Assembly (NCBI GenBank): GCA_019745975.1
Contig: JAIESQ010000078.1
Coordinates: 28,187-92,186, forward strand
Length of the DNA: 64,000 bases
From: Pirellulales bacterium
GTDB taxonomy: Bacteria; Planctomycetota; Planctomycetia; Pirellulales; JAEUIK01
Direction of reading: 5' to 3'
Shown here piece after piece: positions 1 to 8,625 of this stretch (the first letter of the stretch is position 1; each line of letters opens with the position of its first letter). Below the pieces are notes generated by a model. It did no database searches, was not told the DNA's origin, and saw nothing but the letters and a program-made list of their open reading frames with translations. Both the position numbers and the translations under genes were made by a program.

Positions 1-1
1 G

Positions 2-391
2 AAACGGATCCGCTTGCGCGACCTGGCCGACGCGCCGCTCGTACTGTTCGAGCGCGGTTCTACCGGTCGGCAGCACGTGCTCGATGCCTTTCACGAGCAG
101 GGTCTGTCGCCCAACGTGCACATGGAGACGACGACGACGGAAATCGTGATCCGCATGGTCGAGGCCGGGCTGGGGTTGGCGATCGTGCCGCTTTTGCCCA
201 GTGGCGCCGTGACGCGCGGCCGCCGCGTGGTGGTGCGTGATATCGCCGACCCGATCCGGCCGATCAACTCGGGGATTCTCTCACGGCGTGGCGAGCGGTT
301 GTCGGCCGCGGCGCGCGAGTTTGTGGGTTTCATCCGAGGCGAGCGCGGCAGTGTACCGGCGGCGTCGCGCGCGGCGAAGCGAAGCTTGTAG
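2..391 (+). CDS. LysR-type transcriptional regulator, C-terminal part
   Basis: The reading frame is open from the left edge of the window, so the start and the helix-turn-helix domain lie outside. About 129 residues of the effector-binding domain remain. The segment TEIVIRMVEAGLGLAIVP, followed by a basic strand and a conserved R-P-I region, is typical of the last third of LysR substrate-binding domains. The ligand and target genes cannot be told from this fragment. The stop codon at 389-391 sits within a small hairpin repeat that starts at 388. The assignment to LysR is by family pattern; no regulated neighbour is evident, because the next gene is convergent. Confidence 0.75.
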   Translation, partial: KRIRLRDLADAPLVLFERGSTGRQHVLDAFHEQGLSPNVHMETTTTEIVIRMVEAGLGLAIVPLLPSGAVTRGRRVVVRDIADPIRPINSGILSRRGERLSAAAREFVGFIRGERGSVPAASRAAKRSL

Positions 392-411
392 GGCGCGTGA
401 AACGCGCCACG
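388..411. repeat. GTAGGG hairpin repeat, family C
   Basis: An imperfect palindrome with arms GGCGCGT and ACGCGCC around a short GAA-type loop. It resembles the copies at 472-493 and 53948-54034, which carry the motif GTAGGGTGTG. It overlaps the stop codon of the LysR gene. Confidence 0.55.
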
Positions 412-471
412 AAACGAAGTCGTGTGCCGATGAGCGTCGACTGCGCCAGTCGGACAACATCAAACACAGTC

Positions 472-493
472 TGGTGTGCTTCGCACACCCTAC
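472..493. repeat. GTAGGGTGTG hairpin repeat, family C
   Basis: The arms GGTGTGC and GCACACC surround a TTC loop and are followed by CTAC. It is the reverse orientation of the copy at 53979-54000. The 165-base gap between the LysR gene and the cytochrome gene holds this copy and the one at 388-411 and nothing else recognisable. Confidence 0.65.
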
Positions 494-556
494 AAAGGGA
501 TTGCGACTCAGGACCGGCCTCGCAGAGGCCGGCTACAGCAAGGCCACAACTAGTAG

Positions 557-3500
557 CTAGCGCGGTGGTTCGGCGGCCATCAGGTAGCCGAACAAGTCGC
601 GCCGTTCGTCGGCCGTGAGCACGTCGAGCAAGCCGTCAGGCATCAGCGAGCGATTCGTCTCGGCCGATTCGTCGATATCCGGCACGGCGATCAGCTCGCG
701 TTTGCTCTCGGTCTGCACCTCCCAGGTGTCGGCGGTTTTGGTGAGCACCACACCGTTGATCACGCGGCCATCGGTCAGGGCGATGGTCGACATACGAAAA
801 CTGGGGGCCAGCGTCGCGCTAGGGTCGACGATGTTCTCAAGCAGGTAGTCGAGATTGCCGCGCTGCGAACCAGTCAGGTCGGGGCCGATTCTGCCCCCCT
901 CGCCGAAGAGCGTGTGACACTTGGCACACGATTTCTCCCAGACGACTTTGCCGGCCTTAAGGTCGGCGCTACGCAGCGCGGCGCGGTCGAAGTGGGTAGC
1001 GAGCTCGGCAATACGCGCTTGTTTGTCGGCGGCGATTGGGCGCAGCTCGGGCCACAACTCGGCAACGCGGCGCCGGATCGTTTCGTCGTCGATCGCCTGC
1101 AACTGGCGGACTTGAAAGACAGACAGCTCACCCGGCTTGATGACTTCGCGTTGTACCCCATCGAGGAGCGCCGCAGCGAACGCCGGGCGCGAGACGAGCG
1201 TCTCCAGTGCCGCCACGCGGGCCGGCGGAACCATCCGACCGAATTGCTCGATGATCGCGCCGGCATTGGCCGGGTCGTCGAACGCCGCCAGTCCGCGCGC
1301 GGCATCGGCGCCCAGATCGAGATCGGTCAGCAGGGCACGCAACACGGGAACGCAATCTTGATGTCGCGCGCGGGCCAACGACTCGATGGCCGCGCGGCGG
1401 GTCGCGGTGTCGGCCTGGTTCGACGCAGCGATCTGCAGCAACTGCTCGAGCGCCACACCGTCGCCAAACACAGCCGCGACTTCGCGAGCGGACTGCCGCA
1501 CTGCCGAGTCGGCCGACGCGATCAGCTTTTCATAGGCGGCCGACCACGTTTGGGGCGCGTCGACGTGATGCACGCCGCGCAGCGCCTCGGCGATGCCGGT
1601 CAACAGGTCGCGCGCTACCGAGCGATCCTCCGCGGCGACTAGGGCTTGCACGAGAGCGTCGAGCCCCGCCGGCTGCTCAGCGTGCCGTTGCGTGATTCGC
1701 CGGGCGATGAATTGTCGCACGAGCGGCATCTTCGCGCCGGTCGCCAGATGCACGGCCGCCGAGGGCTGCCGCGCGACATACGGTTCAATGCCATACCATA
1801 CGAGCAACGGAAGTCGCGGGTCGTCGGCGAATTCCTCGTGCGCCAAGATCGCGGTGGCCAGGGGCACGCGCTCCTCGGGTTCGACGTGCCCTAGCGCCGA
1901 GGCCAGATAGAGGAGCACCAGCCCCGACGATTCGCGCCCGGCAAGTTCGACGAGTGCCGGGAGCGCCGGCGACGAGATGGGCTGGTCGGCCAGCAGACGA
2001 ACGGCCCACGCGCGCAAGTGCTCATTGGGTTGCGCGAGTTGCGCGAGCAACCAGGATTCGTCCCATCCGCCCGTCGCGTGCAGGCACCAAAGCGCGCGCA
2101 GCTTAGGGACGACATTGGTTTGCGATTCGTAGAACTCGCGCAGGGCGGTATTGGTGTCTGCCAGGTCGCTGCCAGCCGCGGCGCGCTGTTGCAATACGTG
2201 CCGGACTTGCCGCGAGAACCACACGTTTTCGTGCGCTAAATGGCCAAGCAGCATCGCATTGTCGGCTTCTGCCAGGTCGCCGAATTTGTTTACATCGGGC
2301 TTGCCCCACGCGAGCCGGAAGATGCGGCCGGAATTGCGATGCACGCCATCGGTCTCGTGGCATTCGCCCACGTCCGACCAGTCGATCACAAAGACGCTAC
2401 CGTCGGGCCCGGATGCCAGGTCGATGCCGCGAAACCAGGGATCGTCGAAGAAGAAGCAATCCTGACCGTGGTGCGCGACAAAGCCGGCGCCGCTGCGTTC
2501 GAGCCAATCGCGGTTCAGCCGCCGGCCATGCAAATTGATGGCGAACACCTGACCGCGGTAGTCGCTTGGCCAATTGTCTCCCTGGTAAATCATCAAGCCC
2601 GAATGGGCGTGCCCCCCGCCCGCTTGAGCGGTTGTGGGGCTGGTGCCCTGGCGGATGTCCTGCCAGCGCTCGCGCGTGTCCCAATGGAAATGATCTGCCG
2701 TCTGCTCCATCAGTTGATAGACGTACGGATTGGGATCGGCCCCGAACATCCGCCGAAAGTGCGAGCCAGGCACGGCGTGCCACAAGTGCCCGATCACCGT
2801 GTTGATGAAGAACAGCTCGCCGTGCTCGTCCCAATCGTGCCCCCACGGGTTTGTCGTGCCGTGGGCGACCATTTCGAACTGGTGCGTGATGGGATGAAAC
2901 CGCCAGATGCCGGGCCCGACGACGACACGCTGATCGGGCCGGGTGGTGGGCGTGCCGACGCGGCCGACGTGCGTGATGCCGTTGCGCCCGTAGAGCCAGC
3001 CGTCGGGGCCCCACTTCAAGCCGTTGGCGAAGTTGTGATGGTTGGCCGGCACCAGATCGAAGCCATCGAGCATCACCGTCGGTTCGCCATCCGGCCGATC
3101 GTCGCGGTCGCGGTCGGGCAGAAACAACAGTCGCGGCGGACACATTGCCCAAACGCCGCCGAAGCCGACTTCAACGCTCGTCAACTCGCGGCCTTGATCC
3201 CAGAAAACAAGCCGTCGATCGGCGCGGCCATCGCGATCGGTGTCTTCGAGGCAGACGATCCGATCGCGCAGGTCTTCGGCCAGGGTGCGCGGCGCCTCGG
3301 CATAGGTGTAGTTCTCGGCCACCCACATCCGCCCGCGCGTGTCGAACGTGAAGGCGATCGGCTGGCGTACGTCGGGTTCGGCGGCGAAGAGCGATATGCT
3401 AAAGCCCTCGGGGGGGCGTACCCGTGCTTGCGCATCGGCTGGCGTGGTCAGCGCGGGCTTCTCGGCTTGCGTGTCGGGGAGCGGCGGCTCGTCGGCCGGC

Positions 3501-3574
3501 GCGTGTCGTGGCAGCGCCACGCAAATCGATAGCAGCCACGCGCTGGCGACGACAATTCGTACCGAGAGAATCAT
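557..3574 (-). CDS. PVC-type dehydrogenase with HEAT repeats and cytochrome c domain
   Basis: A 1005-residue exported protein with the three-part architecture found in Planctomycetes and Verrucomicrobia. Residues 1-28 form a signal peptide. A glucose/sorbosone dehydrogenase-like beta-propeller follows to about residue 410 (motifs TRGRMWVAENYTY and GPDGWLYGRNG), then alpha-helical HEAT-like repeats, then a cytochrome c domain with the haem motif CAKCH at about 883 and a probable axial Met in SLMPDG at about 978. It probably oxidises a sugar or similar substrate in the periplasm and passes electrons through the haem. The substrate is unknown. The start at 3574 is chosen because AAAGGA lies just upstream and the signal peptide begins there; the open frame runs further upstream without support. 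It is divergent from the acetyltransferase gene. Confidence 0.9.
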   Translation of the reverse strand: MILSVRIVVASAWLLSICVALPRHAPADEPPLPDTQAEKPALTTPADAQARVRPPEGFSISLFAAEPDVRQPIAFTFDTRGRMWVAENYTYAEAPRTLAEDLRDRIVCLEDTDRDGRADRRLVFWDQGRELTSVEVGFGGVWAMCPPRLLFLPDRDRDDRPDGEPTVMLDGFDLVPANHHNFANGLKWGPDGWLYGRNGITHVGRVGTPTTRPDQRVVVGPGIWRFHPITHQFEMVAHGTTNPWGHDWDEHGELFFINTVIGHLWHAVPGSHFRRMFGADPNPYVYQLMEQTADHFHWDTRERWQDIRQGTSPTTAQAGGGHAHSGLMIYQGDNWPSDYRGQVFAINLHGRRLNRDWLERSGAGFVAHHGQDCFFFDDPWFRGIDLASGPDGSVFVIDWSDVGECHETDGVHRNSGRIFRLAWGKPDVNKFGDLAEADNAMLLGHLAHENVWFSRQVRHVLQQRAAAGSDLADTNTALREFYESQTNVVPKLRALWCLHATGGWDESWLLAQLAQPNEHLRAWAVRLLADQPISSPALPALVELAGRESSGLVLLYLASALGHVEPEERVPLATAILAHEEFADDPRLPLLVWYGIEPYVARQPSAAVHLATGAKMPLVRQFIARRITQRHAEQPAGLDALVQALVAAEDRSVARDLLTGIAEALRGVHHVDAPQTWSAAYEKLIASADSAVRQSAREVAAVFGDGVALEQLLQIAASNQADTATRRAAIESLARARHQDCVPVLRALLTDLDLGADAARGLAAFDDPANAGAIIEQFGRMVPPARVAALETLVSRPAFAAALLDGVQREVIKPGELSVFQVRQLQAIDDETIRRRVAELWPELRPIAADKQARIAELATHFDRAALRSADLKAGKVVWEKSCAKCHTLFGEGGRIGPDLTGSQRGNLDYLLENIVDPSATLAPSFRMSTIALTDGRVINGVVLTKTADTWEVQTESKRELIAVPDIDESAETNRSLMPDGLLDVLTADERRDLFGYLMAAEPPR

Positions 3575-3811
3575 GAAGTCCTTTAACTTGAAACCTAGCA
3601 GTGAGGTGCCCGAGTCTCGCATCCGGCGGAGCGGCATGCCAGCGGCGGGCGGGGCGGGTGGCACCAGCCGCCGGAAGCGAGCGTAGTGCTGGCCTGGCAA
3701 AACCGGAATCATCGGCCAGGCACAACTGCATTCCGGCCTGGACATAGCGCCTGGCGCGACGAGGCACGGTCGTAGCGCAAAGCTACTGTTTGGTTTGTGT
3801 TGCGCGTTAAG
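3575..3811. other. Divergent intergenic region
   Basis: Non-coding spacer between the cytochrome gene (minus) and the acetyltransferase operon (plus). It contains a 7-bp inverted repeat, CCGGAAT/ATTCCGG, near 3705-3737, and no gene that I can support. The plus-strand promoter candidate lies at its right edge. Confidence 0.5.
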
Positions 3812-3840
3812 TTGACCGGTTGGAAATCGGCCGATAGGAT
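3812..3840 (+). promoter_or_regulatory. Sigma70-like promoter for the GNAT-M16 operon
   Basis: TTGACC at 3812-3817 and TAGGAT at 3835-3840 are separated by 17 bases. Transcription would begin near 3847. The same two hexamers occur upstream of the nuo operon at 57517-57546, which adds support. Confidence 0.55.
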
Positions 3841-3933
3841 TGCTCGTGGTGCAGTTTTCGCCAATTGTAGTGGTGCGCGCCGCTGGGTGGGCGCAAGCCG
3901 CGGATGCAGATTGGTCGCCAAGGTCCACGGGTC

Positions 3934-4488
3934 ATGGTGCTCACGTACTTCAAGCGCTTTCGCATGGAGTTGAGCCTCACGGCGGCACTGGCCGAACCGC
4001 GTTTGCCGCTCGGCTATCGGTTCGTCGCTTGGGACACGTCGCTGCTGGCGGTGCACGCCGAGACGAAGTACCACAGCTTTCGCACCGAGATCGACGCCAA
4101 CGTCTTTCCCTGCCTAGGGGATGCCGACGGCTGCTATCGGCTGATGAAGGAAATCGTCCGCAAGGAGGGTTTTTTGCCAGCCGCCACCTGGCTGGTGGCC
4201 TACGAAGTCGGCAACCGCCAGTGGGACTATTGCGGCACGGTCCAGGGCATTCGCGATCGCAGCGGCTACGGCGCGGTGCAGAATCTCGGCATTACGCCTG
4301 AGCATCGCGGCCGTGGCCTGGGGAGCTGCCTGTTGATGCAGGCGATGTGCGGGTTTCGCCGCGTGGGATTGTCGCGGGCGTTTCTGGAGGTGACTGCCCA
4401 GAACGAGGGGGCGATTCGTCTCTATCGACGGCTCGGCTTCCGAAAATCACGCACCGTCTTCAAGGCGGTGGAAGTGGCCTACTCGTGA
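3934..4488 (+). CDS. GNAT family N-acetyltransferase
   Basis: A 184-residue protein with the GNAT fold. The acetyl-CoA pyrophosphate-binding signature is TPEHRGRGLGSCLL, followed by the C-terminal strand and helix NEGAIRLYRRLGFRKS. It should transfer an acetyl group from acetyl-CoA to an amine; the acceptor is unknown. The start at 3934 (MVLTYFKRFRMEL) is preferred to the in-frame ATG at 3904 because the residues before it look non-conserved, but neither has a strong ribosome site. Its TGA overlaps the GTG of the following M16 gene (GTGA at 4485-4488), so the two are translationally coupled. Confidence 0.88.
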   Translation: MVLTYFKRFRMELSLTAALAEPRLPLGYRFVAWDTSLLAVHAETKYHSFRTEIDANVFPCLGDADGCYRLMKEIVRKEGFLPAATWLVAYEVGNRQWDYCGTVQGIRDRSGYGAVQNLGITPEHRGRGLGSCLLMQAMCGFRRVGLSRAFLEVTAQNEGAIRLYRRLGFRKSRTVFKAVEVAYS

Positions 4489-5720
4489 AGCAGTCGATCT
4501 TCTCGCATCGCTACGACAACGGCCTGGTGCTCGTGGCCGAAGCGATCAACTCGCTCGAATCGGCGGCGTTCACCTTTCTGACGCCGGCCGGCTGCGCGTT
4601 CGATCCACCGGGCAGGGCCGGGCTGGCCAGCCTGACGTGTGATCTGGCACTGCGTGGTTCGGGCGAGCTCGATAATCGCCAGTTCATCGAAATGCTCGAC
4701 AACCTGGGGGTCGAGCGCAGCGAAGGGGTCTCCGACTCCCATACCAGTTACAGCGGCGCGATGCTGGCCGGCGATCTGCCGCAAGCGCTCGGTTTGTACG
4801 CCAACCTCCTGCGCCGCGCGCGGCTGCCGGCCGAAGAGTTCGAAGCTTGCCGGCAGGTCATCCTCGCGGAGCTGCAAAGCATCGAAGACGACCCGCACGC
4901 CAAGACGATGATCGAGTTGCGGCGCCGGCATCTGCCTCCGCCATGGGGCCGCTCGAGCCATGGCCGACGCGAAGACGTGTTGGCGGCTACCCGCGACGAC
5001 GTGCGCGGGCAGTACGCGCGGCTCTACCGGCCGAACGGCTGCATTCTCGGCGTGGCAGGGCGAATCGAGTGGGAGCCTTTGCGCGATCAGGTGGGTAAGC
5101 TGCTGGCCGATTGGCAGCCAGTGCCTGAGGTCGCCTTGGTCGAAGGGCAAACCGGCCCGCGTGTCGATCATGTTCCGTACGAGGGTCACCAGACGCATAT
5201 CGGCATCGCCTACAACAGTGTCCCCTATCGCGATCCGAAGTACTTTCAGGCGTGGGGGGCAGTCGGCGCACTTTCGGGCGGCATGAGCTCGCGCTACTTC
5301 ACCGAAGTGCGCGAGAAGCGCGGGCTGTGCTACACCGTTTACGCGTCGTACAACACGCTCCGCGATCGAGGGACCGTCGTCAGCTACGCCGGCACCAGCG
5401 CCGACCGCGCGCAAGAAACGCTCGACGTGATGCTTGGCGAACTGCGGCGCCTGGCCGAGGGGATCGAGAGCCACGAAATCGATCGATTGAAAGCCCGCAT
5501 CAAGAGCTCGCTGATCATGCAGCAAGAATCGAGCGCGGCGCGCAGCTCGGCGATTGCCCGCGACTGGTATCACCTGGGTCGCGTGCGGCCGCTGGATGAA
5601 GTGAGCCGGCTGGTCGACGAGCTGTCGTGCGAGTCGATCAACGCCTACCTGTCCGAGAATCCACCTGGCAATTTCACGGTGTTAACTTTGGGCCCGGAGC
5701 CCTTGAAAGTGGCGAGATAA
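4485..5720 (+). CDS. M16 peptidase family subunit lacking the zinc site
   Basis: A 411-residue insulinase/processing-peptidase family protein with both M16 half-domains. The zinc motif HxxEH is missing: the aligned positions are Ser49, Cys52 and Asp53 in GLASLTCDLALRG. The C-terminal motif REKRGLCY (residues 276-283), which carries the Arg/Tyr pair that completes M16B active sites, is intact. It should therefore be the non-zinc partner of the M16 protein encoded just downstream. The GTG start at 4485 overlaps the acetyltransferase stop; a longer in-frame start at 4347 would run inside that gene and is rejected. Confidence 0.9.
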   Translation: MKQSIFSHRYDNGLVLVAEAINSLESAAFTFLTPAGCAFDPPGRAGLASLTCDLALRGSGELDNRQFIEMLDNLGVERSEGVSDSHTSYSGAMLAGDLPQALGLYANLLRRARLPAEEFEACRQVILAELQSIEDDPHAKTMIELRRRHLPPPWGRSSHGRREDVLAATRDDVRGQYARLYRPNGCILGVAGRIEWEPLRDQVGKLLADWQPVPEVALVEGQTGPRVDHVPYEGHQTHIGIAYNSVPYRDPKYFQAWGAVGALSGGMSSRYFTEVREKRGLCYTVYASYNTLRDRGTVVSYAGTSADRAQETLDVMLGELRRLAEGIESHEIDRLKARIKSSLIMQQESSAARSSAIARDWYHLGRVRPLDEVSRLVDELSCESINAYLSENPPGNFTVLTLGPEPLKVAR

Positions 5721-5722
5721 CC

Positions 5723-5816
5723 TCGACTGCGGAATTGCTTTTCCGCACCCCCCTCTCCCCTCGCGAGAGAGGGTTGGGTGAGGGGGTTGGAAAAGCGAAA
5801 GCAATTCCGCGGTCGA
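5723..5816. repeat. Long inverted repeat between the two M16 genes
   Basis: Arms at 5723-5742 and 5797-5816 match at 18 of 20 positions (core GCGGAATTGCTTT). Between them lies a second palindromic block, CCCTCTC to GAGAGGG, around TCGCGA, and a GGGTGAGGGGG run. The transcript would fold into a long hairpin between the two coupled genes. The ribosome site AGGAGG of the next gene (5820-5825) lies just outside it. Confidence 0.8.
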
Positions 5817-5834
5817 CCCTAGGAGGCCGACTGC

Positions 5835-7061
5835 GTGTTTCGCGAAGCTCGCTTATCCAACGGCTTGGAAATTGTCGCCGAGTGCAACGACGACGTGCAC
5901 TCGAGCGCCGTGGGCTTCTTCGTGCGCACCGGCGCGCGCGACGAAACGGACGAAGTCGCCGGCGTCAGTCATTTTCTCGAGCACATGATGTTCAAGGGGA
6001 CGCCGACGCGCTCGGCGGCCGACGTCAACCGCGAGTTCGACGAGCTGGGGGCGCACTACAACGCCTTCACCAGCGAGGAGAACACGGTCTATTACGCCGC
6101 GGTGCTGCCCGAGTATCTCGGCCGCGCGGTGGCCCTGCTGGGAGACATTCTGCGGCCATCGCTGCGGCAGGCCGATTTCGACACCGAGAAGCAGGTGATC
6201 CTCGAAGAAATCAAGATGTACGAGGATCAGCCCCCCTACGGCGCCTACGAGAAAGTGAAGGCGGCTTACTTCGGCAAGCATCCGCTGGGACGCAGCGTGC
6301 TCGGCTCGCTGGAGAGCGTCGGTGCGCTGTCGGCCGAACAGATGCGGACGTATTTCGACGGCCGCTACAGCCCCGGCAACATCACGCTCGTGGCGTCGGG
6401 CCGCATCGGCTTCGACGCTTTGGTCGACACGGCCCAGCAAGCGTGCGGGCATTGGAAAGCGGTGCCGGCCGCGCGCACGGTGGCGCCTGCCACGCCGCAC
6501 CCTGGCTTTGGGTGTGTCGAGAAGCCGTCGGCGGCGCAGGAGTATGCCCTGCAGTTGGCCGCGGCGCCGGCCGCGGGCGACGCCGATCGCTATGCCGCGA
6601 AACTGCTCACGGTCATCCTCGGAGATGACTCAGGGAGCCGGCTCTACTGGGAGCTGACCGATCCGGGCCGCGCCGAGCACGTCAGCCTGAGCCATTACGA
6701 TTACATGGGAGCCGGGCTGTTCATGACCTACCTGGCGTGCGATCCGCAGGCGGCCGCCGACAATCTCGCCCGGATCGAAAAAATCTACCGCGAGATCGAA
6801 GCCGATGGCCCGACCGACGACGAGCTCGAGAAGGCCAAGCGCAAAGTGAACTCGCGCGTTGTGCTGGGGAGCGAGAAGCCTCGCTCGCGGCTGTTCAGCG
6901 TGGGCATGAACTGGGTGCAGCGCGGCGAGTACCGCACCGTGAAGGAAGATCTCGATGCCGTGGCGCGGCTGAGCTGCGCTGACTTGGTCGACGTGCTGAA
7001 GCGCTATCCACTGACGCGCAACTGCACGCTAGCTGTTGGGCCGCTGCCGCGGCTGGGCTGA
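5835..7061 (+). CDS. M16 zinc metallopeptidase, catalytic subunit
   Basis: A 408-residue M16B peptidase. The zinc site is intact: HFLEH at residues 46-50, with the third metal ligand Glu in VILEEI at about 124-125, a spacing normal for the family. The C-terminal region that should carry REKRGxxY instead reads TDPGRAEH, so the Arg/Tyr pair is absent. This is complementary to the upstream subunit and implies an obligate heterodimer, as in mitochondrial processing peptidase and the split bacterial M16 enzymes. The GTG start is supported by a perfect AGGAGG nine bases upstream. It probably degrades or processes peptides; the substrate is unknown. Confidence 0.93.
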   Translation: MFREARLSNGLEIVAECNDDVHSSAVGFFVRTGARDETDEVAGVSHFLEHMMFKGTPTRSAADVNREFDELGAHYNAFTSEENTVYYAAVLPEYLGRAVALLGDILRPSLRQADFDTEKQVILEEIKMYEDQPPYGAYEKVKAAYFGKHPLGRSVLGSLESVGALSAEQMRTYFDGRYSPGNITLVASGRIGFDALVDTAQQACGHWKAVPAARTVAPATPHPGFGCVEKPSAAQEYALQLAAAPAAGDADRYAAKLLTVILGDDSGSRLYWELTDPGRAEHVSLSHYDYMGAGLFMTYLACDPQAAADNLARIEKIYREIEADGPTDDELEKAKRKVNSRVVLGSEKPRSRLFSVGMNWVQRGEYRTVKEDLDAVARLSCADLVDVLKRYPLTRNCTLAVGPLPRLG

Positions 7062-7098
7062 TTGCCGCAGAGCTTGCTTCATTCAAATCCGTTCGATC

Positions 7099-7166
7099 GG
7101 GTGCCACTGGCTCTGCCGGCTCTGCCAGTGCGTTGATGGGTGCCACTGCTGGCTTGCCCAGCAGTG
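7099..7166. repeat. Two CACTGSY hairpin repeats, family B
   Basis: The first hairpin has arms CACTGGC/GCCAGTG (7105-7130). The second has a 9-bp stem CACTGCTGG/CCAGCAGTG around CTTGC (7144-7166). Each is preceded by GGGTGC. Relatives lie at 40543-40565, 41785-41846 and 55824-55840. Confidence 0.75.
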
Positions 7167-7215
7167 CTCGACGGTTGACGCCGGAATTCGATTGCGGCGG
7201 CGTCGCACAACGCGG

Positions 7216-7461
7216 TTAAGTTCCCTCGTTGATACCGAAGGCGGTCGCATCCTCTTGCAGGTTCGCGAGCGCGCGGTCGACGAGGCGGCGAATCTCCGCG
7301 TCGACTACCGCCACGCTCTTCTTGTTTTCCGGCAACATCATCCAGCATGTGGAGATGGCGTTTCGAATCGCCTGGTCGACGGCTTGTGGACCAAGCATAT
7401 CTCGCAAATGAGTCGCCCGTTGCGGATCGTCGTCCGAGAACACTTGAGAATAGGCGGCCAT
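7216..7461 (-). CDS. Small conserved-looking hypothetical protein
   Basis: An 81-residue soluble, mostly helical protein beginning MAAYSQVFSDDD and ending in a basic-acidic helix with LVDRALANLQ. The start at 7461 has a good ribosome site, GAGGGA, six bases upstream; the longer open frame to 7599 has no such support. The central segment MLPENKKS followed by an amphipathic helix resembles small proteins seen in several Pirellulales genomes, but I know no function. It stands alone on the minus strand, convergent with the M16 operon. Confidence 0.7.
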   Translation of the reverse strand: MAAYSQVFSDDDPQRATHLRDMLGPQAVDQAIRNAISTCWMMLPENKKSVAVVDAEIRRLVDRALANLQEDATAFGINEGT

Positions 7462-7492
7462 GATTCCCTCACTTTGGTGCAAAGAGACTAGT

Positions 7493-7507
7493 GTGCGTAA
7501 AACGCAC
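7493..7507. repeat. Small GTGCGT hairpin, related to family C
   Basis: The arms GTGCGT and ACGCAC surround AAA. It resembles the TGGTGCG arm of the copy at 54013-54034. It lies upstream of the 81-residue gene. Confidence 0.4.
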
Positions 7508-7613
7508 CAACTCGACGCTGGGCCAAATTGCAACAACGTCGCCCGCGTTCGCCGCAGGGATTGCTCCGCGAGATCGCACGGTCCGCTCGCTCGCGTCAAT
7601 GTTGCCCACTCTC

Positions 7614-8204
7614 TTATTTAACCCGACCCACGCGCGGCTTCGGCCAGAGGATCAGCCATGCCCGGCCCACGATGGCATCGGCTGCCAACGGCCCATTGAA
7701 GCGGCTGTCGTCGGAGTCCTTGAGGTCGTCCCCCAACACGTAATAGCCGTCGCCGCAGGGGACCGGTTTGCCCTCGGTCAGGTTGCCGTAGGCCAGGTAC
7801 TTCACGTCGACCGAGCCGGGCACGTCGACCGGCTGGCCGTCGATCACCAGCTTGCCTTGCCGTGTCATCTGCACGTACTCGCCGGGCAGGCCCGCCACGC
7901 GCTTCATCCGCTTTTCTCCGTCGGGCGTGAAGAACGTGATCACCTCCCAGCGGCGCGGCGCGCGGAAGCGGTAGCTGATCTTTTCGGTGAGCACGCGGTC
8001 GCCGTTGTCGAGGCTCGTGCCTTGCAGCGCCGGCGTCATCGATGGCGACGTGACGATCGAGATGTCGAACGAGAGCCACCAGACGGCCACCAACAGCCCA
8101 AACAGCGCGAACCCGCGCTCGGCCCAGCGCAATGCGCCGCGGGCGAACCGGTGGCCCGCCCGCGGCGACGCGGTGTCTGCGCTCGATTTGGCCGGTTGCC
8201 GCAT
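7614..8204 (-). CDS. lepB: Type I signal peptidase
   Basis: A 196-residue S26 family peptidase anchored by one N-terminal membrane segment (about residues 31-47). It removes signal peptides from exported proteins at the outer face of the membrane. The nucleophile is Ser55 in TSPSMTPAL and the general base is Lys101 in MKRVAGLPGE; the later box YYVLGDDLKDSDDSR is also present. It is short for the family, with a small non-catalytic insert. The start at 8204 lies 34 bases after the preceding stop; longer in-frame starts would overlap the upstream gene. It is the last gene of a row with two duplicated small membrane proteins. Confidence 0.9.
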   Translation of the reverse strand: MRQPAKSSADTASPRAGHRFARGALRWAERGFALFGLLVAVWWLSFDISIVTSPSMTPALQGTSLDNGDRVLTEKISYRFRAPRRWEVITFFTPDGEKRMKRVAGLPGEYVQMTRQGKLVIDGQPVDVPGSVDVKYLAYGNLTEGKPVPCGDGYYVLGDDLKDSDDSRFNGPLAADAIVGRAWLILWPKPRVGRVK

Positions 8205-8238
8205 CGAGGATTCTGCGCCCGATTCTGTCGACGTCGCG

Positions 8239-8580
8239 TCAGCGAACGTCGTCAGGTTTGTCGTCGGAAGCAGTGTCTCCGACGGCGAGCTCGGTCGCTT
8301 CGTTGGCGAATTGTCCAGCGGCTTGTGCATCGCGCAGCGCCTGTTCGATGAGTTGCTCGCGTCGTTGGGCTTCCGCCTGGGCCGACCGCGTGGCCGGCTG
8401 CGAGCCAATCCCCGGCATCAGGGCCAGCAGTAGCGTGGCGACAAGTAATCCGAACGCCGCGAGCACGAACCCGCGTGCGATGCGAGCCATCAAGCTAGTG
8501 GACCAGACGCGATTCTCAAGTTTCGCTTCTTGCTCGCGACTTTTCGCGTCGGAGCGGTCCTTTTCATGCGATTCATCCAT
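8239..8580 (-). CDS. Small single-pass membrane protein, tandem paralogue 1
   Basis: A 113-residue protein: a charged N-terminus, one membrane segment at about 31-55 (MARIARG then a Leu/Ala-rich stretch), then a charged helix with EQLIEQALRDAQA that may form a coiled coil. It is clearly related to the neighbouring gene at 8626-8979, sharing MDES at the start, MARIARG before the membrane segment, and IEQAL in the helix. The ribosome site GGGAGAG precedes the start. Function is unknown. Its position immediately before lepB suggests a link to export or membrane organisation, but that is inference only. Confidence 0.75.
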   Translation of the reverse strand: MDESHEKDRSDAKSREQEAKLENRVWSTSLMARIARGFVLAAFGLLVATLLLALMPGIGSQPATRSAQAEAQRREQLIEQALRDAQAAGQFANEATELAVGDTASDDKPDDVR

Positions 8581-8625
8581 GGGTCAACTCTCCCGAAAAA
8601 AAGATGAATAAAAACATGCCCCGAT

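Noticed and set aside
2240..3532. Long plus-strand open frame of 430 codons
   Set aside because: It lies antisense within the PVC cytochrome gene and arises from GC-rich codon use; it has no ribosome site or family resemblance.
4479..5573. Minus-strand open frame of 364 codons
   Set aside because: It is antisense to the first M16 gene, whose protein is clearly recognisable.
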